From contig JAEPLN010000001.1 of the NCBI GenBank assembly GCA_017644425.1, forward strand, positions 1,302,001 to 1,366,000: a stretch of DNA of 64,000 bases. Reading direction: 5' to 3'. The stretch is from Prochlorococcus marinus CUG1433. Its GTDB lineage: Bacteria; Cyanobacteriota; Cyanobacteriia; PCC-6307; Cyanobiaceae. Position numbers and translations under genes: made by a program. Of the stretch, positions 1 through 9,320 are shown one piece after another. Numbering within the stretch: position 1 is the stretch's first letter; every line of letters starts with the position of its first letter. The notes under the pieces are model-generated. The model saw nothing but the letters and a program-made list of their open reading frames with translations, had not been told where the DNA came from and ran no database searches.

Positions 1-978
1 AAAACCATCTACTCCAAATTCACTCGCCCAACACTTCAATGATTCAATTATTAGTTTTCTAACTAATCCTCTGTTGGCTGCAATAGTATTCCCACATCCA
101 GTTACGTCCTGATAATTTTTATCTTTCCCAATAAAGTAATATAGACTTTCATCTATACCTTTCCAAGATATCGCTGGTCCTTTAGTGTCTCCTTCAGAAG
201 TATGATTGTATACGACATCTAAAATTACTTCAATGTCTGCCTTATGACATTCCTCTACTAATTTTCTAAATTCCTCTCTGTTCTTTTCTGCTGATTCATT
301 CGAAAGATATTCAAAATGAGGTGTAAACCAATTTATTGGACTATAACCCCAAAAATTCTCTAAACCATTTGGTGCATCAGTTGGATCAAAACAAAAAATT
401 GGAAGTAATTCAATTGTTGTAATACCAAGTTCTTTGAGATACGGAATTTTCTTTAAAAATTTCTTGAAACAACTTTCATTTTTATCAGTTGACTCAGTGA
501 AGGATTTGATATGGAGTTCATAAATAATTGTTTTTTCCCAAGAATGGTTAGGTCTTGGATAATCCTTAAAATTAAATAATTTTCTATCGCAAACAACGCT
601 TTTAAGACAAGAATTAGTATTTTCTTGGGTTTTTAATGCATTTTCTCTTTTATAAATTTCCCATCCAGTAATGCCCCTTGAACATGGATCAAGTAATACT
701 TTTTTTTCATAGTTATTATTAATTTCATTATTTTTCTGTTTTACTCTAAAAGCATAAAGACAACCTTCATTTAGATTTTTTATTTCCACATGCCAGTAGG
801 GACCAGTATTATGATGCTGGTCTAATTTCAATATACTTTTTGGGGAAATAGAGTCCTCTTTCTCAAACAATAAGATTTCTACATATTCTGCATTTGTGGC
901 TATTAGTGAAAAATTAACTCCTTGTGAAGTTAGAGAACTTCCTAAAGGAAATGGGTTGCCTTTATTGATATGAGTCAC
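1..978 (-). CDS. glgX: Glycogen debranching enzyme GlgX (isoamylase-type), 3' part cut by window edge
   Basis: GH13 isoamylase-type enzyme that hydrolyses alpha-1,6 branches of glycogen in the cytosol. About 326 N-terminal residues are present of the roughly 680 usual for the family. The N-terminus (KGNPFPLGSSLTSQGVNFS) is the start of the CBM48/E-set domain. Further in, DVVYNHT is GH13 conserved region I and GVDGF at the very edge is the start of region II, so the catalytic Asp, Glu and Asp lie outside the window. I chose GTG (976-978) because an in-frame TAA lies three codons upstream and no ATG is available. Confidence 0.9.
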   Translation of the reverse strand, partial: MTHINKGNPFPLGSSLTSQGVNFSLIATNAEYVEILLFEKEDSISPKSILKLDQHHNTGPYWHVEIKNLNEGCLYAFRVKQKNNEINNNYEKKVLLDPCSRGITGWEIYKRENALKTQENTNSCLKSVVCDRKLFNFKDYPRPNHSWEKTIIYELHIKSFTESTDKNESCFKKFLKKIPYLKELGITTIELLPIFCFDPTDAPNGLENFWGYSPINWFTPHFEYLSNESAEKNREEFRKLVEECHKADIEVILDVVYNHTSEGDTKGPAISWKGIDESLYYFIGKDKNYQDVTGCGNTIAANRGLVRKLIIESLKCWASEFGVDGF

Positions 979-1390
979 TTTCTTTTAAGCATTGATTACT
1001 TAAATATTGGAATAATTTATTCAAAATGCTGATATTTGAATATTAGATGCAAAATAAAAAAAAAACTCTAATTTAAGGTTTTACTAATCAACTTTCTTAA
1101 ACTTTGGAGATTATTGATTTTCAATTAATCGTAAAAAATTCATCCATCTACTCAGTACATAGAACGATTTAGAGAGAAAGTTTAATAATGGGGAAACCAG
1201 GTTTTTCTTGATTTCAAAATACAAATTATGCTTTTCCATGTGATGAGAAGGAAATATATCTGAAAATTAATAAAACATAATAAATAGTTCAAATTCTTAA
1301 CTTCATGACCCTTTTACATTTTTACCGTTGATTTGTTTAGTTAGATTTTTTAAGAGTAAATCTAGTGTTACCAATGGGTTTAGCTGTTTT
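979..1390. other. AT-rich intergenic stretch, no supported gene
   Basis: About 410 bases between the glgX start and a small candidate gene. I read both strands and found only short open frames without recognisable protein features, and no tRNA or clear hairpin terminator. It probably carries the glgX promoter on the minus strand, but I cannot place it. Confidence 0.5.
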
Positions 1391-1528
1391 CTAATTAAAG
1401 AGGCTGTTTTTTAAATAAGAAAAATCTGCTGTTATAAAAACAAATAATGAAGCTAAAAATGTCCCTAAGATTTGTATAAAGCTTTGCGCTGCCAGCATTT
1501 TCGGTTGCCGTATTTGTATTTGCTCCAT
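1391..1528 (-). CDS. Candidate 45-residue membrane protein
   Basis: A short open frame starting at ATG (1526-1528) and ending in TAG. It encodes a soluble, glutamine-rich N-terminus (MEQIQIRQPKMLAAQSF) followed by a hydrophobic segment at about residues 18-34, then a short polar tail. Its length and single membrane span resemble other tiny picocyanobacterial proteins. Some codons (CGG, CCG, CTG) are uncommon in this AT-rich genome, which weakens the call. It lies divergent from hup in an otherwise empty gap. I do not recognise a family. Confidence 0.4.
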   Translation of the reverse strand: MEQIQIRQPKMLAAQSFIQILGTFLASLFVFITADFSYLKNSLFN

Positions 1529-1602
1529 ATGATATGCAAGTTCGAGGTTTTTAGGCTTGATTAAAATTCTTGTCTCTGAATCTCTGCTTTACAAACAATT
1601 CA

Positions 1603-1878
1603 ATGAACAAAGCTGATTTAGTAAATCTTGTTGCTGCTCGTACAGAGCTCACAAAAACGGATGTTTCTTTAGTTGTTGATGCAGCTATTGAAACTATTGT
1701 TGATTCAGTAGTGGAAGGCAAAAAAGTCTCCATACTAGGATTTGGTTCTTTTGAACCAAGAGATCGTTCTGCAAGACAGGGATTAAACCCTAAGACAGGC
1801 GAAAAAATAGCAATACCTGCTAAAAGAGTTCCGACATTTTCTGCAGGTAAACTTTTTAAGGATAGGGTTCAAGGTTAG
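1603..1878 (+). CDS. hup: DNA-binding protein HU
   Basis: Nucleoid protein of the HU/IHF family that binds and bends DNA as a dimer. The 91 residues match the usual length. The N-terminal helical dimerisation part starts MNKADLVNLVA, the core motif GFGSFEPRDR is at about 46-55, and the flexible DNA-binding arm with the intercalating proline in LNPKTGEKI is at about 61-69. The start is ATG at 1603. An in-frame TTG at 1570 would add 11 residues not seen in the family. A strong hairpin terminator follows. Confidence 0.95.
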   Translation: MNKADLVNLVAARTELTKTDVSLVVDAAIETIVDSVVEGKKVSILGFGSFEPRDRSARQGLNPKTGEKIAIPAKRVPTFSAGKLFKDRVQG

Positions 1879-1911
1879 ACTTTTTAAGCCTATTTCTTCC
1901 CTTAGTATCAA

Positions 1912-1939
1912 GGTGCTCTTTTTGAGCATCTTTTTTTTT
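1912..1939 (+). terminator. Rho-independent terminator after hup
   Basis: GGTGCTC, a TTTTT loop and GAGCATC form a 7-bp stem with one G-T wobble, followed directly by about eight T. It lies 34 bases after the hup stop. Confidence 0.85.
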
Positions 1940-2015
1940 AATTTAAATAAATGCTATTAGCTAAATAACCAAAACTCTCAAAAAGGGATCCCTAATTTTG
2001 ATGTCTTAAAAAGTA

Positions 2016-2327
2016 ATGAAATGTTTAATTATTTTATTCCTAAAATTTTTGTTGTTATCTCATTCTGTTATTGCAGAAACGATACCAACAAAATCCAAGA
2101 TTTTAAAACAAACTAGTTATTGCGCTAAAGATCATCAACCTCAAGTATGTAAAGAGCTGGTTTCTGAAATAGAAAAAATTCAATTAGTTGTATATGACCA
2201 AAATAGATTCAAATGTCAATCAAGTTTATTAGGGATGCAGTCGGCAATTATTGAAGCTTATTTCTTGAAAAATTTCTCAAATGAGAGAATTTCATTTATG
2301 ATCCCATATGTGATTAAAAATTGTTAA
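2016..2327 (+). CDS. Small secreted protein with signal peptide, function unknown
   Basis: 103 residues. The first 20 form a typical signal peptide (lysine, hydrophobic run, then VIA as likely cleavage site before ET). The mature part has Cys36, Cys45 and Cys67 plus a C-terminal Cys103, an even number compatible with two disulfide bonds outside the cytoplasm. The rest is mixed polar sequence without a motif I recognise. It heads a run of three small plus-strand genes. Probably periplasmic and lineage-specific. Confidence 0.65.
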   Translation: MKCLIILFLKFLLLSHSVIAETIPTKSKILKQTSYCAKDHQPQVCKELVSEIEKIQLVVYDQNRFKCQSSLLGMQSAIIEAYFLKNFSNERISFMIPYVIKNC

Positions 2328-2383
2328 TTATCAAGAAATTTTATTTTTTTGGAATATTATAAAAATTTGGATTTTAAGTTTTA

Positions 2384-2629
2384 ATGGTAAAAGGTTTCTC
2401 TGATAATGAATTTAAAAATGATCCTGAAATAAAAGATTTAGAAAAAGAAAAAAAAGGTTTAGCAGCTTTTCTTAAAGGAAAGAAATTTACTTACACTTTG
2501 CCAGGTAAAAAACAAATAAATATTTTTGGATCAATTGTACTAGGCTTAAATATGATTTTAATATTGCTAGTCATACTCTATTTAAAGAATCAAGAATTCC
2601 ATGACTTTGTTTTTAATATGGGTCGCTAA
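2384..2629 (+). CDS. Small single-span membrane protein, function unknown
   Basis: 81 residues. A charged, lysine- and glutamate-rich N-terminal half (residues 1-45) precedes one hydrophobic span at about 46-67 and a short tail. No catalytic motif is visible. It is the middle of three small same-strand genes with gaps of 50-60 bases, so a shared transcript is possible. I do not recognise the family. Confidence 0.65.
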   Translation: MVKGFSDNEFKNDPEIKDLEKEKKGLAAFLKGKKFTYTLPGKKQINIFGSIVLGLNMILILLVILYLKNQEFHDFVFNMGR

Positions 2630-2685
2630 ATGTTTTTAGATCGAAAAATTTTTTTAAGTGATATATTTAAATTTTAGAAATTATT

Positions 2686-2943
2686 ATGAAGGTAGTAAAT
2701 TTAGTTTTTCAATTATTTTTTTTGTTAGTAATCCTTCTATTTTTAATATATTATCTAACAGGTTACGACTCCGCTTTTGAGGCCGACCAGAATTGTCATT
2801 CATATCTTGCAAGTTACGATAACCTATCTGGAAATTATGGTTGTGATCATGATACTGAGACTCATCAGTGGATACTTTACGAGTCAAATGAAAACAATGA
2901 ACCAGCTAAAATTATTAAGAAATTTAGGTATAAATTTTTATAA
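2686..2943 (+). CDS. Small N-terminally anchored protein, function unknown
   Basis: 85 residues. A hydrophobic segment at about 5-24 is a membrane anchor or uncleaved signal. The remaining part is polar, with Cys37 and Cys53 and an acidic/histidine patch (CDHDTETHQW). The ATG at 2686 is preceded by a short AT-rich leader. Its last six bases overlap the end of the convergent next gene. Overlapping frames in this stretch (2684-2887 minus, 2777-2959 plus) look like shadows. Confidence 0.6.
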   Translation: MKVVNLVFQLFFLLVILLFLIYYLTGYDSAFEADQNCHSYLASYDNLSGNYGCDHDTETHQWILYESNENNEPAKIIKKFRYKFL

Positions 2944-3150
2944 CTCAAATTTTTTATAAAAGAACTTTGCACTTATTACGGATATTATTGCTGTAACTAT
3001 GAAAGTAAGATACTGGTATATGCTTCCTTCTATGTAAATTTTATTTTTATAAAGAGGATAATCTATAAAAGAACCTATTGTCCCCCAAATAATTACCCAA
3101 ACAGAAATGTACAGGACAACTTTTATTGGTTTAGATTTTTTTTCTTCCAT
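2938..3150 (-). CDS. Small two-span membrane protein, function unknown
   Basis: 70 residues with hydrophobic spans at about 10-28 and 44-62, a basic N-terminus (EEKKSKPIK) and a basic C-terminus (KKFEL), predicting both ends in the cytoplasm. It lies two bases downstream of the Hli gene on the same strand, so the two are probably co-transcribed. No family recognised. Confidence 0.6.
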   Translation of the reverse strand: MEEKKSKPIKVVLYISVWVIIWGTIGSFIDYPLYKNKIYIEGSIYQYLTFIVTAIISVISAKFFYKKFEL

Positions 3151-3152
3151 TT

Positions 3153-3398
3153 TTAATTTATACCAAAAATTGAGGAAGTCACAGGTCTGCCGCTAAAAAC
3201 TAACTCGGTTAATATGAGCATTAAGAATCCAATCATAGCTGCTCTACCATTAACAAGCTCAGCGCTGCTATTAAATCCAAAAACATTTTTTACTTCATCC
3301 CCTTGATTGTCTACCCATTTTGAGTATTCACTATCAGTTGATGATGTATTAGTAAAACCGTCATTTTGATTTTCCGTTGGGGAGCCCTTTTCTTGCAT
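3153..3398 (-). CDS. hli: High-light-inducible protein (Hli/Scp)
   Basis: One-helix member of the chlorophyll a/b-binding superfamily in the thylakoid membrane, involved in photoprotection and pigment handling. The 81 residues consist of a polar N-terminal extension of about 45 residues and the helix signature ELVNGRAAMIGFL at about 47-59, with the Glu and Asn/Arg expected for chlorophyll ligation. The N-terminal extension is longer than in the shortest Hli proteins. Multiple hli genes are typical of high-light Prochlorococcus. Confidence 0.92.
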   Translation of the reverse strand: MQEKGSPTENQNDGFTNTSSTDSEYSKWVDNQGDEVKNVFGFNSSAELVNGRAAMIGFLMLILTELVFSGRPVTSSIFGIN

Positions 3399-3453
3399 AG
3401 ATTTTTAAGTTTATTTTAATAACTTTAAAACTAATTTATTATTAAGTGAGACT

Positions 3454-4461
3454 TTAGATTATAAAAAAAATTAAAACAAAAATTATTATCCACAATAATT
3501 GTAATTTCAAAATTAATTGACAAATTAATTTGATTTTCTCTTCAGTGCAATTATCTCCAGTCGCATTTATGATTGGTTTTTCAATAATTTCATTTTTATA
3601 TTTACTTTTCCCTCCCAATTTGACATCTGAAATATAGGCAAATATAGCTTCTGAAATCCCAGCATTAGGCGAATCATATTTTTTTCCATCAAGATAGCTT
3701 TTTTTTATGATTGATCCATAATCATTAACTTTGGAGCTAACTAAAGGTAATGTGATTAAAACTAATCTTGAAGGGACAAAGGTAAAAATATCTTCGATTT
3801 TTGCACTGAAAAAACCCAAATATCTAAAATAATCATATTTGTAACCAATCATTGAATCTAAAGTACTTATGGCTTTATAAGAAAAACCAAGTGATAAAGG
3901 CCCTGGTAGAAAAATTGAAATCTTTATAAAAACAATTCCTATAAAAATCCAAAATAACGGTCCAAAAATTCCGTCAACAGAATTTTCGGTAAGGCTCTCG
4001 GTACTAGATCTCAAGAGATGTTTTATAGAAGATGACCTTACATCCCTACTTACTAATCTTTGTACCTTCTCATTTATTATATTTTTGGAAATATTTTCTT
4101 TGCGTTCTATTAGCTCTGCAATTTCTTTCACACTTGAAATAAGTCCCTTTGTCGCAATACAACTTGAAAGTCCAAAGAAAATTAAAAATCCACCAAAAAC
4201 ATGATTTCTTGATTGAACATAAGTGAGTTCTATCAATTTTCCTAGACTAAAACTTATTCCAATAGTGGAAATAGCAACGATAAAACCGCCCCAAAACAAT
4301 ATGTTGTTATTTTCTCCAAAATTATTTATGAGGTAATCAGATATTTTTTTTATGTAAAAGCCAATTACTTGAACAGGGTGGATTAAGAATGTTGGATCGC
4401 CGATCAATAAATCAAAACCAATTGATCCAAGAAAAATTAAAAATAAATTTATTTCAGCCAA
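3454..4461 (-). CDS. cbiB: Adenosylcobinamide-phosphate synthase CbiB/CobD
   Basis: Integral membrane enzyme that attaches the aminopropanol-type linker to adenosylcobyric acid in (pseudo)cobalamin synthesis. The 335 residues show several hydrophobic spans and the N-terminal family motif [19 protein letters not shown] (about 16-34), with [16 protein letters not shown] in the middle. The start overlaps the end of ilvC by 13 bases, so translation may be coupled. CbiET is encoded elsewhere in the window (52216-53499), fitting a complete B12 pathway. Confidence 0.9.
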   Translation of the reverse strand: MAEINLFLIFLGSIGFDLLIGDPTFLIHPVQVIGFYIKKISDYLINNFGENNNILFWGGFIVAISTIGISFSLGKLIELTYVQSRNHVFGGFLIFFGLSSCIATKGLISSVKEIAELIERKENISKNIINEKVQRLVSRDVRSSSIKHLLRSSTESLTENSVDGIFGPLFWIFIGIVFIKISIFLPGPLSLGFSYKAISTLDSMIGYKYDYFRYLGFFSAKIEDIFTFVPSRLVLITLPLVSSKVNDYGSIIKKSYLDGKKYDSPNAGISEAIFAYISDVKLGGKSKYKNEIIEKPIINATGDNCTEEKIKLICQLILKLQLLWIIIFVLIFFII

Positions 4462-5438
4462 CTGAACATCGAGCGCAGACCTTTTCCTACTTTTTCAATT
4501 TCATGTTTTGAGTTCTCTTCTCTTAATTTTGTCATTAAGGGTTTGTTTTTATTACATTCTTCCACAAAATTTCTAGCAAAAGTTCCATCTTGAATATCTT
4601 TTAGAATTTTTTGCATTTCTTTCTTTGTATCATTATTGATAAGTCTTTTGCCACTGACATAATCTCCATATTCTGCAGTATTTGAAATGGAATCTCTCAT
4701 TTGAGATAAGCCTCCCTTTACCATTAAATCAACGATAAGTTTTACTTCATGTAAGCATTCGAAGTAAGCAAGTTCGGGCTGATATCCAGCCTCTACAAGA
4801 GTTTCGAAGCCCGATTTAACAAGTTCTGACAAGCCACCGCATAAAACCGCTTGCTCGCCAAATAAATCAGTTTCCGTTTCTTCTTTAAAGTTTGTTTCAA
4901 GAATCCCAGCTCGCGTTCCTCCAATTCCTTTGGCGTAAGCCATCGCTAATGATCTTGCATTCCCAGAAGAATCCTGCTCAACAGCGAATAATGCAGGAAC
5001 ACCTTGACCGTTCTGATATTCCCAACGAACAGTGTGTCCCGGTCCTTTTGGGGCGATCATAACGACATCCACAAAACTTGGAGGTTTGATAAGCCCGAAT
5101 CTAATATTAAAGCCATGAGCAAAACTTAAAATTTTTCCTTCACTTAAGTTTGGTTCTATTTCTTTAAAGTAAACATCTTTCTGAAACTCATCTGGTAGGA
5201 GAATCATAATCCAGTCTGCTTTTGCGCAGGCTTCAGAAACACTAAACACTTGTAGGCCATCACTAATAGCTTTACTTTCAGACTTACTCCCTTTATATAA
5301 TCCGACGATTACGTCCATGCCGCTGTCTTTAAGATTTAGGGCATGTGCATGACCTTGTGAACCATATCCAATAATCGCTATTGTTTTATTGTTTAAAAGA
5401 CTCAGATCTGCGTCGGTGTCGTAAAAGAGTTGGGTCAT
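4449..5438 (-). CDS. ilvC: Ketol-acid reductoisomerase
   Basis: NADPH- and Mg-dependent isomeroreductase of valine, leucine and isoleucine synthesis. The 329 residues match the short class I form. Visible motifs are the Rossmann loop GYGSQGHA (24-31), KGPGHTVR (131-138) and the metal-binding DLFGEQ (191-196, Asp191 and Glu195). It lies between clpP3 and cbiB on the same strand, with its 3' end overlapping cbiB. Confidence 0.97.
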   Translation of the reverse strand: MTQLFYDTDADLSLLNNKTIAIIGYGSQGHAHALNLKDSGMDVIVGLYKGSKSESKAISDGLQVFSVSEACAKADWIMILLPDEFQKDVYFKEIEPNLSEGKILSFAHGFNIRFGLIKPPSFVDVVMIAPKGPGHTVRWEYQNGQGVPALFAVEQDSSGNARSLAMAYAKGIGGTRAGILETNFKEETETDLFGEQAVLCGGLSELVKSGFETLVEAGYQPELAYFECLHEVKLIVDLMVKGGLSQMRDSISNTAEYGDYVSGKRLINNDTKKEMQKILKDIQDGTFARNFVEECNKNKPLMTKLREENSKHEIEKVGKGLRSMFSWLK

Positions 5439-5548
5439 TAGTTGTAGCTTCTTTGCATTTAATAATTAACATTTTAGACATTAAAGGTGTAAATAAAACA
5501 AAAAATTATTAATTTAAAAATGAAAATTAAAATATTTATTTAGAAAAT

Positions 5549-6160
5549 TCAAGACTGATTTGCTTCACTTGGATGTGTTATTACTCTATCAATCAAACCA
5601 TAGTTTTTTGCCTCCTCAGCACTTAGAAAATAATCTCTATCTGTATCCTTTTCAATTTTCTCAAATGATTGACCAGTCATATCAGCCATAGACATGTTTA
5701 ACATATCTTTAATTCTTAAGATTTCTTTAGCTTCTATTTCAATGTCACTAGCTTGGCGTTGAGATGTCCCTCCAAGAGGTTGATGAATCATTATCCTGCT
5801 ATGTGGCAAAGCTACTCTTTTGCCTTTTGTTCCCGCGGCCAATAGAAATGCGCCCATTGAGGCTGCGAGGCCAACACATATGGTCACTACATCACTTTTT
5901 ACGTATTTAATAGTATCGTATATTGCCAAGCCTGCTGTTACTGATCCGCCTGGGCTATTTATGTATAGGTAGATAGGCTTGGAATTGTCATCAGAATCAA
6001 GATAAAGCATCTGTGCAACTAGGCTATTAGCAATTCCATCATTCACTTCTTGTCCAAGAAAAAGAATTCTTTCAACACCTAGTCTTGTATATATGTCAAC
6101 CCATCGTTCGTATTGACTTCCTGGAAGTCTGTAGGGCACGCTTGGAGTTCCTATTGGCAT
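5549..6160 (-). CDS. clpP3: ATP-dependent Clp protease proteolytic subunit ClpP3
   Basis: Catalytic serine-protease subunit of a Clp core. The 203 residues keep the full triad: Ser101 in GLAASMGAF, His126 in RIMIHQP and Asp176 in TDRDYF. It lies directly downstream of the inactive paralogue clpR; in cyanobacteria ClpP3 and ClpR assemble into a mixed ring that works with ClpC. The gap to clpR is 26 bases, so the pair is likely one transcript giving matched subunit supply. Confidence 0.93.
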   Translation of the reverse strand: MPIGTPSVPYRLPGSQYERWVDIYTRLGVERILFLGQEVNDGIANSLVAQMLYLDSDDNSKPIYLYINSPGGSVTAGLAIYDTIKYVKSDVVTICVGLAASMGAFLLAAGTKGKRVALPHSRIMIHQPLGGTSQRQASDIEIEAKEILRIKDMLNMSMADMTGQSFEKIEKDTDRDYFLSAEEAKNYGLIDRVITHPSEANQS

Positions 6161-6186
6161 GATTTTAAAATAATTGTTGGTGAAAG

Positions 6187-6858
6187 TTAAATTTTATTTG
6201 GTAAATCTTTTTGACTTGTGAGTATTCTATCTATAACTCCGTAATCTAGAGCTTCTTGAGGGTTGAGATAACTCATCCTATCTGAGTCTTTAGAAAGTTC
6301 TTCGATAGTCTTTCCAGTATTCTTGGATAAAATCTTTAGCATTGATTTTTTATTTTTCAAGACTTCCTCAGCTCTTATTTGAATATCAGTTGCTTGACCT
6401 CTCGCACCACTTATAGGTTGATGTAAAACGATAGAAGCGTGCGGAAGGGCCGCTCTTTGCCCTTTTGTCCCAGAGGAAAGAATAACTGCAGCAGTTCCCA
6501 TTGCTTGTCCGATGCAGATTGTATGTACTGGGGGTTTAATGTAGCTTATGGTATCGCAGATAGCAAAAGCTTCTGTTTCAAAACCAACAGCATCACCCGT
6601 GTACCAACTTGTCCCTGTTGAATTAATGTAAAAATAAATAGGTTTTTCTGGATCTTCAAACTCTAGATAAAGAAGCTGAGCAATGATTAGCTCTGTAACA
6701 TCCATTCCTAGCTGTCTTTTCGCATCATCATCTGAAAATAATGGTAAGCCGAGGTAAACAATTCTCTCTTTCAGTAAAAGAGAAGGAAGATCAGGGGGAG
6801 GAGTCCTCATAACGGTGTTTTCGCCGTAATAAGGAGCAGATACAGTCATTTGTATCAT
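6187..6858 (-). CDS. clpR: Clp protease non-catalytic subunit ClpR
   Basis: ClpP paralogue lacking the catalytic triad. Aligned by eye with its neighbour, the serine position is Gly121 ([10 protein letters not shown]), the histidine is kept (His146) and the triad Asp is Met195 (SDRMSY). A short insertion (about 84-98) typical of ClpR lies ahead of the CDTISYI segment. 223 residues. It is the upstream member of the clpR-clpP3 pair, and the product is expected in the same heptameric rings as ClpP3. Confidence 0.93.
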   Translation of the reverse strand: MIQMTVSAPYYGENTVMRTPPPDLPSLLLKERIVYLGLPLFSDDDAKRQLGMDVTELIIAQLLYLEFEDPEKPIYFYINSTGTSWYTGDAVGFETEAFAICDTISYIKPPVHTICIGQAMGTAAVILSSGTKGQRAALPHASIVLHQPISGARGQATDIQIRAEEVLKNKKSMLKILSKNTGKTIEELSKDSDRMSYLNPQEALDYGVIDRILTSQKDLPNKI

Positions 6859-6890
6859 AAATAATAAAGTTGATTTGATTCTAGCTAGAT

Positions 6891-8000
6891 TTAGCCCTGT
6901 GTCGCTGGTGATTTAAAAGATTTGTTTGACTCAGGATTATTTATAAGTTTCCCAAAGACCATTCTTCCAGTAGGAGTTTGTAGTGCTCCAGTGATAATAA
7001 TATCTAGTCTACTTCCAACAAAATTCTTTGCTTCATCAATAACTACCATTGTACCGTCATCTAAATATCCAATTCCTTGCATTTTTTCTTTACCCTCTCT
7101 TACGATTTTTATATTAAGTGATTCTCCTGGTTGTACTTCTGGTCTTAAAGCAATAACTAGATCACTTAAATTCATAACTTTTAATTCTTTAACTTCAGCA
7201 ATCTGAGAGAGATTATAATCTGCTGTAATTAACGTTCCTGTCATATCCTCAGTAATTTTCAGGAGTTTTTCGTCTACTCCATTACCTTCATACTTTGTTG
7301 GGTTTATTACCAGCCTTCTTCCGTAAAGATCTCTTAATTCTTTCAATAATTTTAAACCTCTTCTGCCCTTAGACCTTTTTTCATTACTGCTAGAGTCAGC
7401 TAAAGTTTGTAGTTCATCAATAACACTTTGAGCAACAATTAATTGCCCTTCCAACAATCCACAATTTAATAGCCCATTAATTCTGCCATCAATAATTACA
7501 CTTGTATCTAGAATTTTTGGACTTGCAGCAGGTAGTATGCCTTCGTTAACTAGGTATGCATCAGTATTGTTCGGATTAAATAATCTCAATAATGTTCTTC
7601 CATGTGTGTCCGCTAACTTGTAACCGAGTGCACCAAAGAAGATGTTACTTAAAATAGCCGCTAATGGTTTTGCAAAAAAGACTTCTCTAGGAAAGGGAAT
7701 TAGTAGAATTGGGGCAAGAAGGAGATTCGCGACTAATAATCCTAAAATTAAGCCAACTGACCTACTTAATAGTAAATCTGTAGGCATTGTCCTTATTTGA
7801 TCAAGAAATGTCTTTCTAAGTTGAAGGAATACGAAACCGGCAGCTAACCCTATAAATAAACCTATTATCGCTAAAACAATTCTAAAACCCTCTACATTAG
7901 AAACCTCTTTTAGAATATCTACTGGCAATAAATCAACCCCAAGCCATCCCGAAGCGGCCCCTGACAATACAAATAAAATTAATACTAAGATATCGGTCAT
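6891..8000 (-). CDS. Membrane-anchored PIN/TRAM domain protein (YacL-like)
   Basis: 369 residues. The first 130 hold several hydrophobic spans (about 4-24, 41-60, 83-103, 113-128). A PIN domain follows (about 163-280) with acidic residues Asp165, Asp171, Glu196, Asp243 and Asp261, the arrangement used for metal-dependent ribonuclease activity. A TRAM domain (about 290-355) for RNA binding comes last. This matches the family typified by Bacillus YacL. Substrate unknown. It is upstream of clpR on the same strand with a 32-base gap. Confidence 0.88.
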   Translation of the reverse strand: MTDILVLILFVLSGAASGWLGVDLLPVDILKEVSNVEGFRIVLAIIGLFIGLAAGFVFLQLRKTFLDQIRTMPTDLLLSRSVGLILGLLVANLLLAPILLIPFPREVFFAKPLAAILSNIFFGALGYKLADTHGRTLLRLFNPNNTDAYLVNEGILPAASPKILDTSVIIDGRINGLLNCGLLEGQLIVAQSVIDELQTLADSSSNEKRSKGRRGLKLLKELRDLYGRRLVINPTKYEGNGVDEKLLKITEDMTGTLITADYNLSQIAEVKELKVMNLSDLVIALRPEVQPGESLNIKIVREGKEKMQGIGYLDDGTMVVIDEAKNFVGSRLDIIITGALQTPTGRMVFGKLINNPESNKSFKSPATQG

Positions 8001-8096
8001 ACCTATAATCTACTAGGATTTATTAATTGAGTAAATAAGGATTTTATTTTTTTGATCCTTAATACTTATTTGGAGCTTAAAAAATGTATTTAGATT

Positions 8097-9320
8097 ATGA
8101 ATAAGTTTCCAAGAAGTGCTTATGTCCATATCCCTTTTTGTCACAGAAGGTGTTTTTATTGTGATTTTGCTGTTGTACCAATGGGAGACAACGTAGAAAC
8201 TTTACATGGTTACGGAAGTAAAACTATTAATGAATATTTGCAATTTCTATACAAAGAAATATTGTCAATTGATCATAAATCACCTCTTTCAACAATTTAT
8301 ATTGGTGGAGGTACACCATCGATTTTGGATCCCAAACAAATCAGAGAGATAATTGATCATTTTAAGGAAAATTACGGAGTTGACAATGGTGCAGAAATCA
8401 CAATGGAAGTGGACCCAGCAAGTTTTAATCTAGATGATCTTCATGGATTCATAAATGCTGGGATAAATAGATTTAGTCTTGGAGTGCAAAGTTTTAATGA
8501 TCAGATACTTCAAAAGTCTGGAAGAAGACATTCGAGACTTGATGCTGAAAATTCATGTTCATGGTTGAAGAAGGTATATAATTCTGGATTGATACACAGT
8601 TGGAGCTTAGATTTAATTCAAAACTTGCCACTTAGTGGATTTAAAGAATGGCAAGAGGATTTAAAAAAAACAATTACTTTTTCTCCACCGCATATATCTA
8701 TTTACGATTTAAATATTGAAAATGGGACTGTTTTTAAAAGATTAGTTAATTTGGGGAAATTACAACTTCCAAGTGATGAAGAGGCCTTTAAAAATAGTGA
8801 ATTAACTCACTCAATTTTAAAGAGCTCAGGATACTCAAGATATGAAATTTCTAACTATTGTCTTCCCAGGCATCAATCGAGACATAATAGAGTTTATTGG
8901 ACCGGTTCAGGCTGGTGGAGTTTTGGTCAAGGTTCTACCAGTTCACCATGGGGAGAAAAGCTAACTAGACCAAGAATTAGCAAAGAATACAAGGACTGGG
9001 TAATTAAGCAATACGACTTAAATCTGGATTCATCTCTCATTAACAAAAATTTTGTCTATCAAGAATTGGATGAGAAAATAATGTTGGGATTGAGACTTAA
9101 AGAGGGCATAGATATTTATAAAGTTTTTAGAGGACAAAACTGGGAAAATAAAAAATTTAAAAGTAATTTGAGAAAATTGCTAAATAAGTGGGAAATATTT
9201 CTTGAAAGCGGTTTATTAGTGAGGAAAGGGAATAGATTCTTCTTAAGTGATCCAAAAGGTATGGAGCTAAGCAATCAAATTCTTATTTCCATGTTTAAGT
9301 GGTGGGATGAAATTAATTAA
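8097..9320 (+). CDS. hemW: Radical SAM haem chaperone HemW
   Basis: HemN-like radical SAM protein. The cluster motif CHRRCFYC places Cys15, Cys19 and Cys22, followed by DF rather than the extra cysteine of true HemN, which points to the HemW haem-chaperone branch. GGGTPS is the SAM-binding glycine motif. The 407 residues are slightly longer than typical HemW (about 380). The last 8 bases overlap the convergent panB. Confidence 0.9.
   Translation: MNKFPRSAYVHIPFCHRRCFYCDFAVVPMGDNVETLHGYGSKTINEYLQFLYKEILSIDHKSPLSTIYIGGGTPSILDPKQIREIIDHFKENYGVDNGAEITMEVDPASFNLDDLHGFINAGINRFSLGVQSFNDQILQKSGRRHSRLDAENSCSWLKKVYNSGLIHSWSLDLIQNLPLSGFKEWQEDLKKTITFSPPHISIYDLNIENGTVFKRLVNLGKLQLPSDEEAFKNSELTHSILKSSGYSRYEISNYCLPRHQSRHNRVYWTGSGWWSFGQGSTSSPWGEKLTRPRISKEYKDWVIKQYDLNLDSSLINKNFVYQELDEKIMLGLRLKEGIDIYKVFRGQNWENKKFKSNLRKLLNKWEIFLESGLLVRKGNRFFLSDPKGMELSNQILISMFKWWDEIN

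Noticed and set aside
2777-2959. Second plus-strand frame overlapping 2686-2943
   Set aside because: It starts inside the better frame, which has an N-terminal membrane anchor and a normal ATG context.
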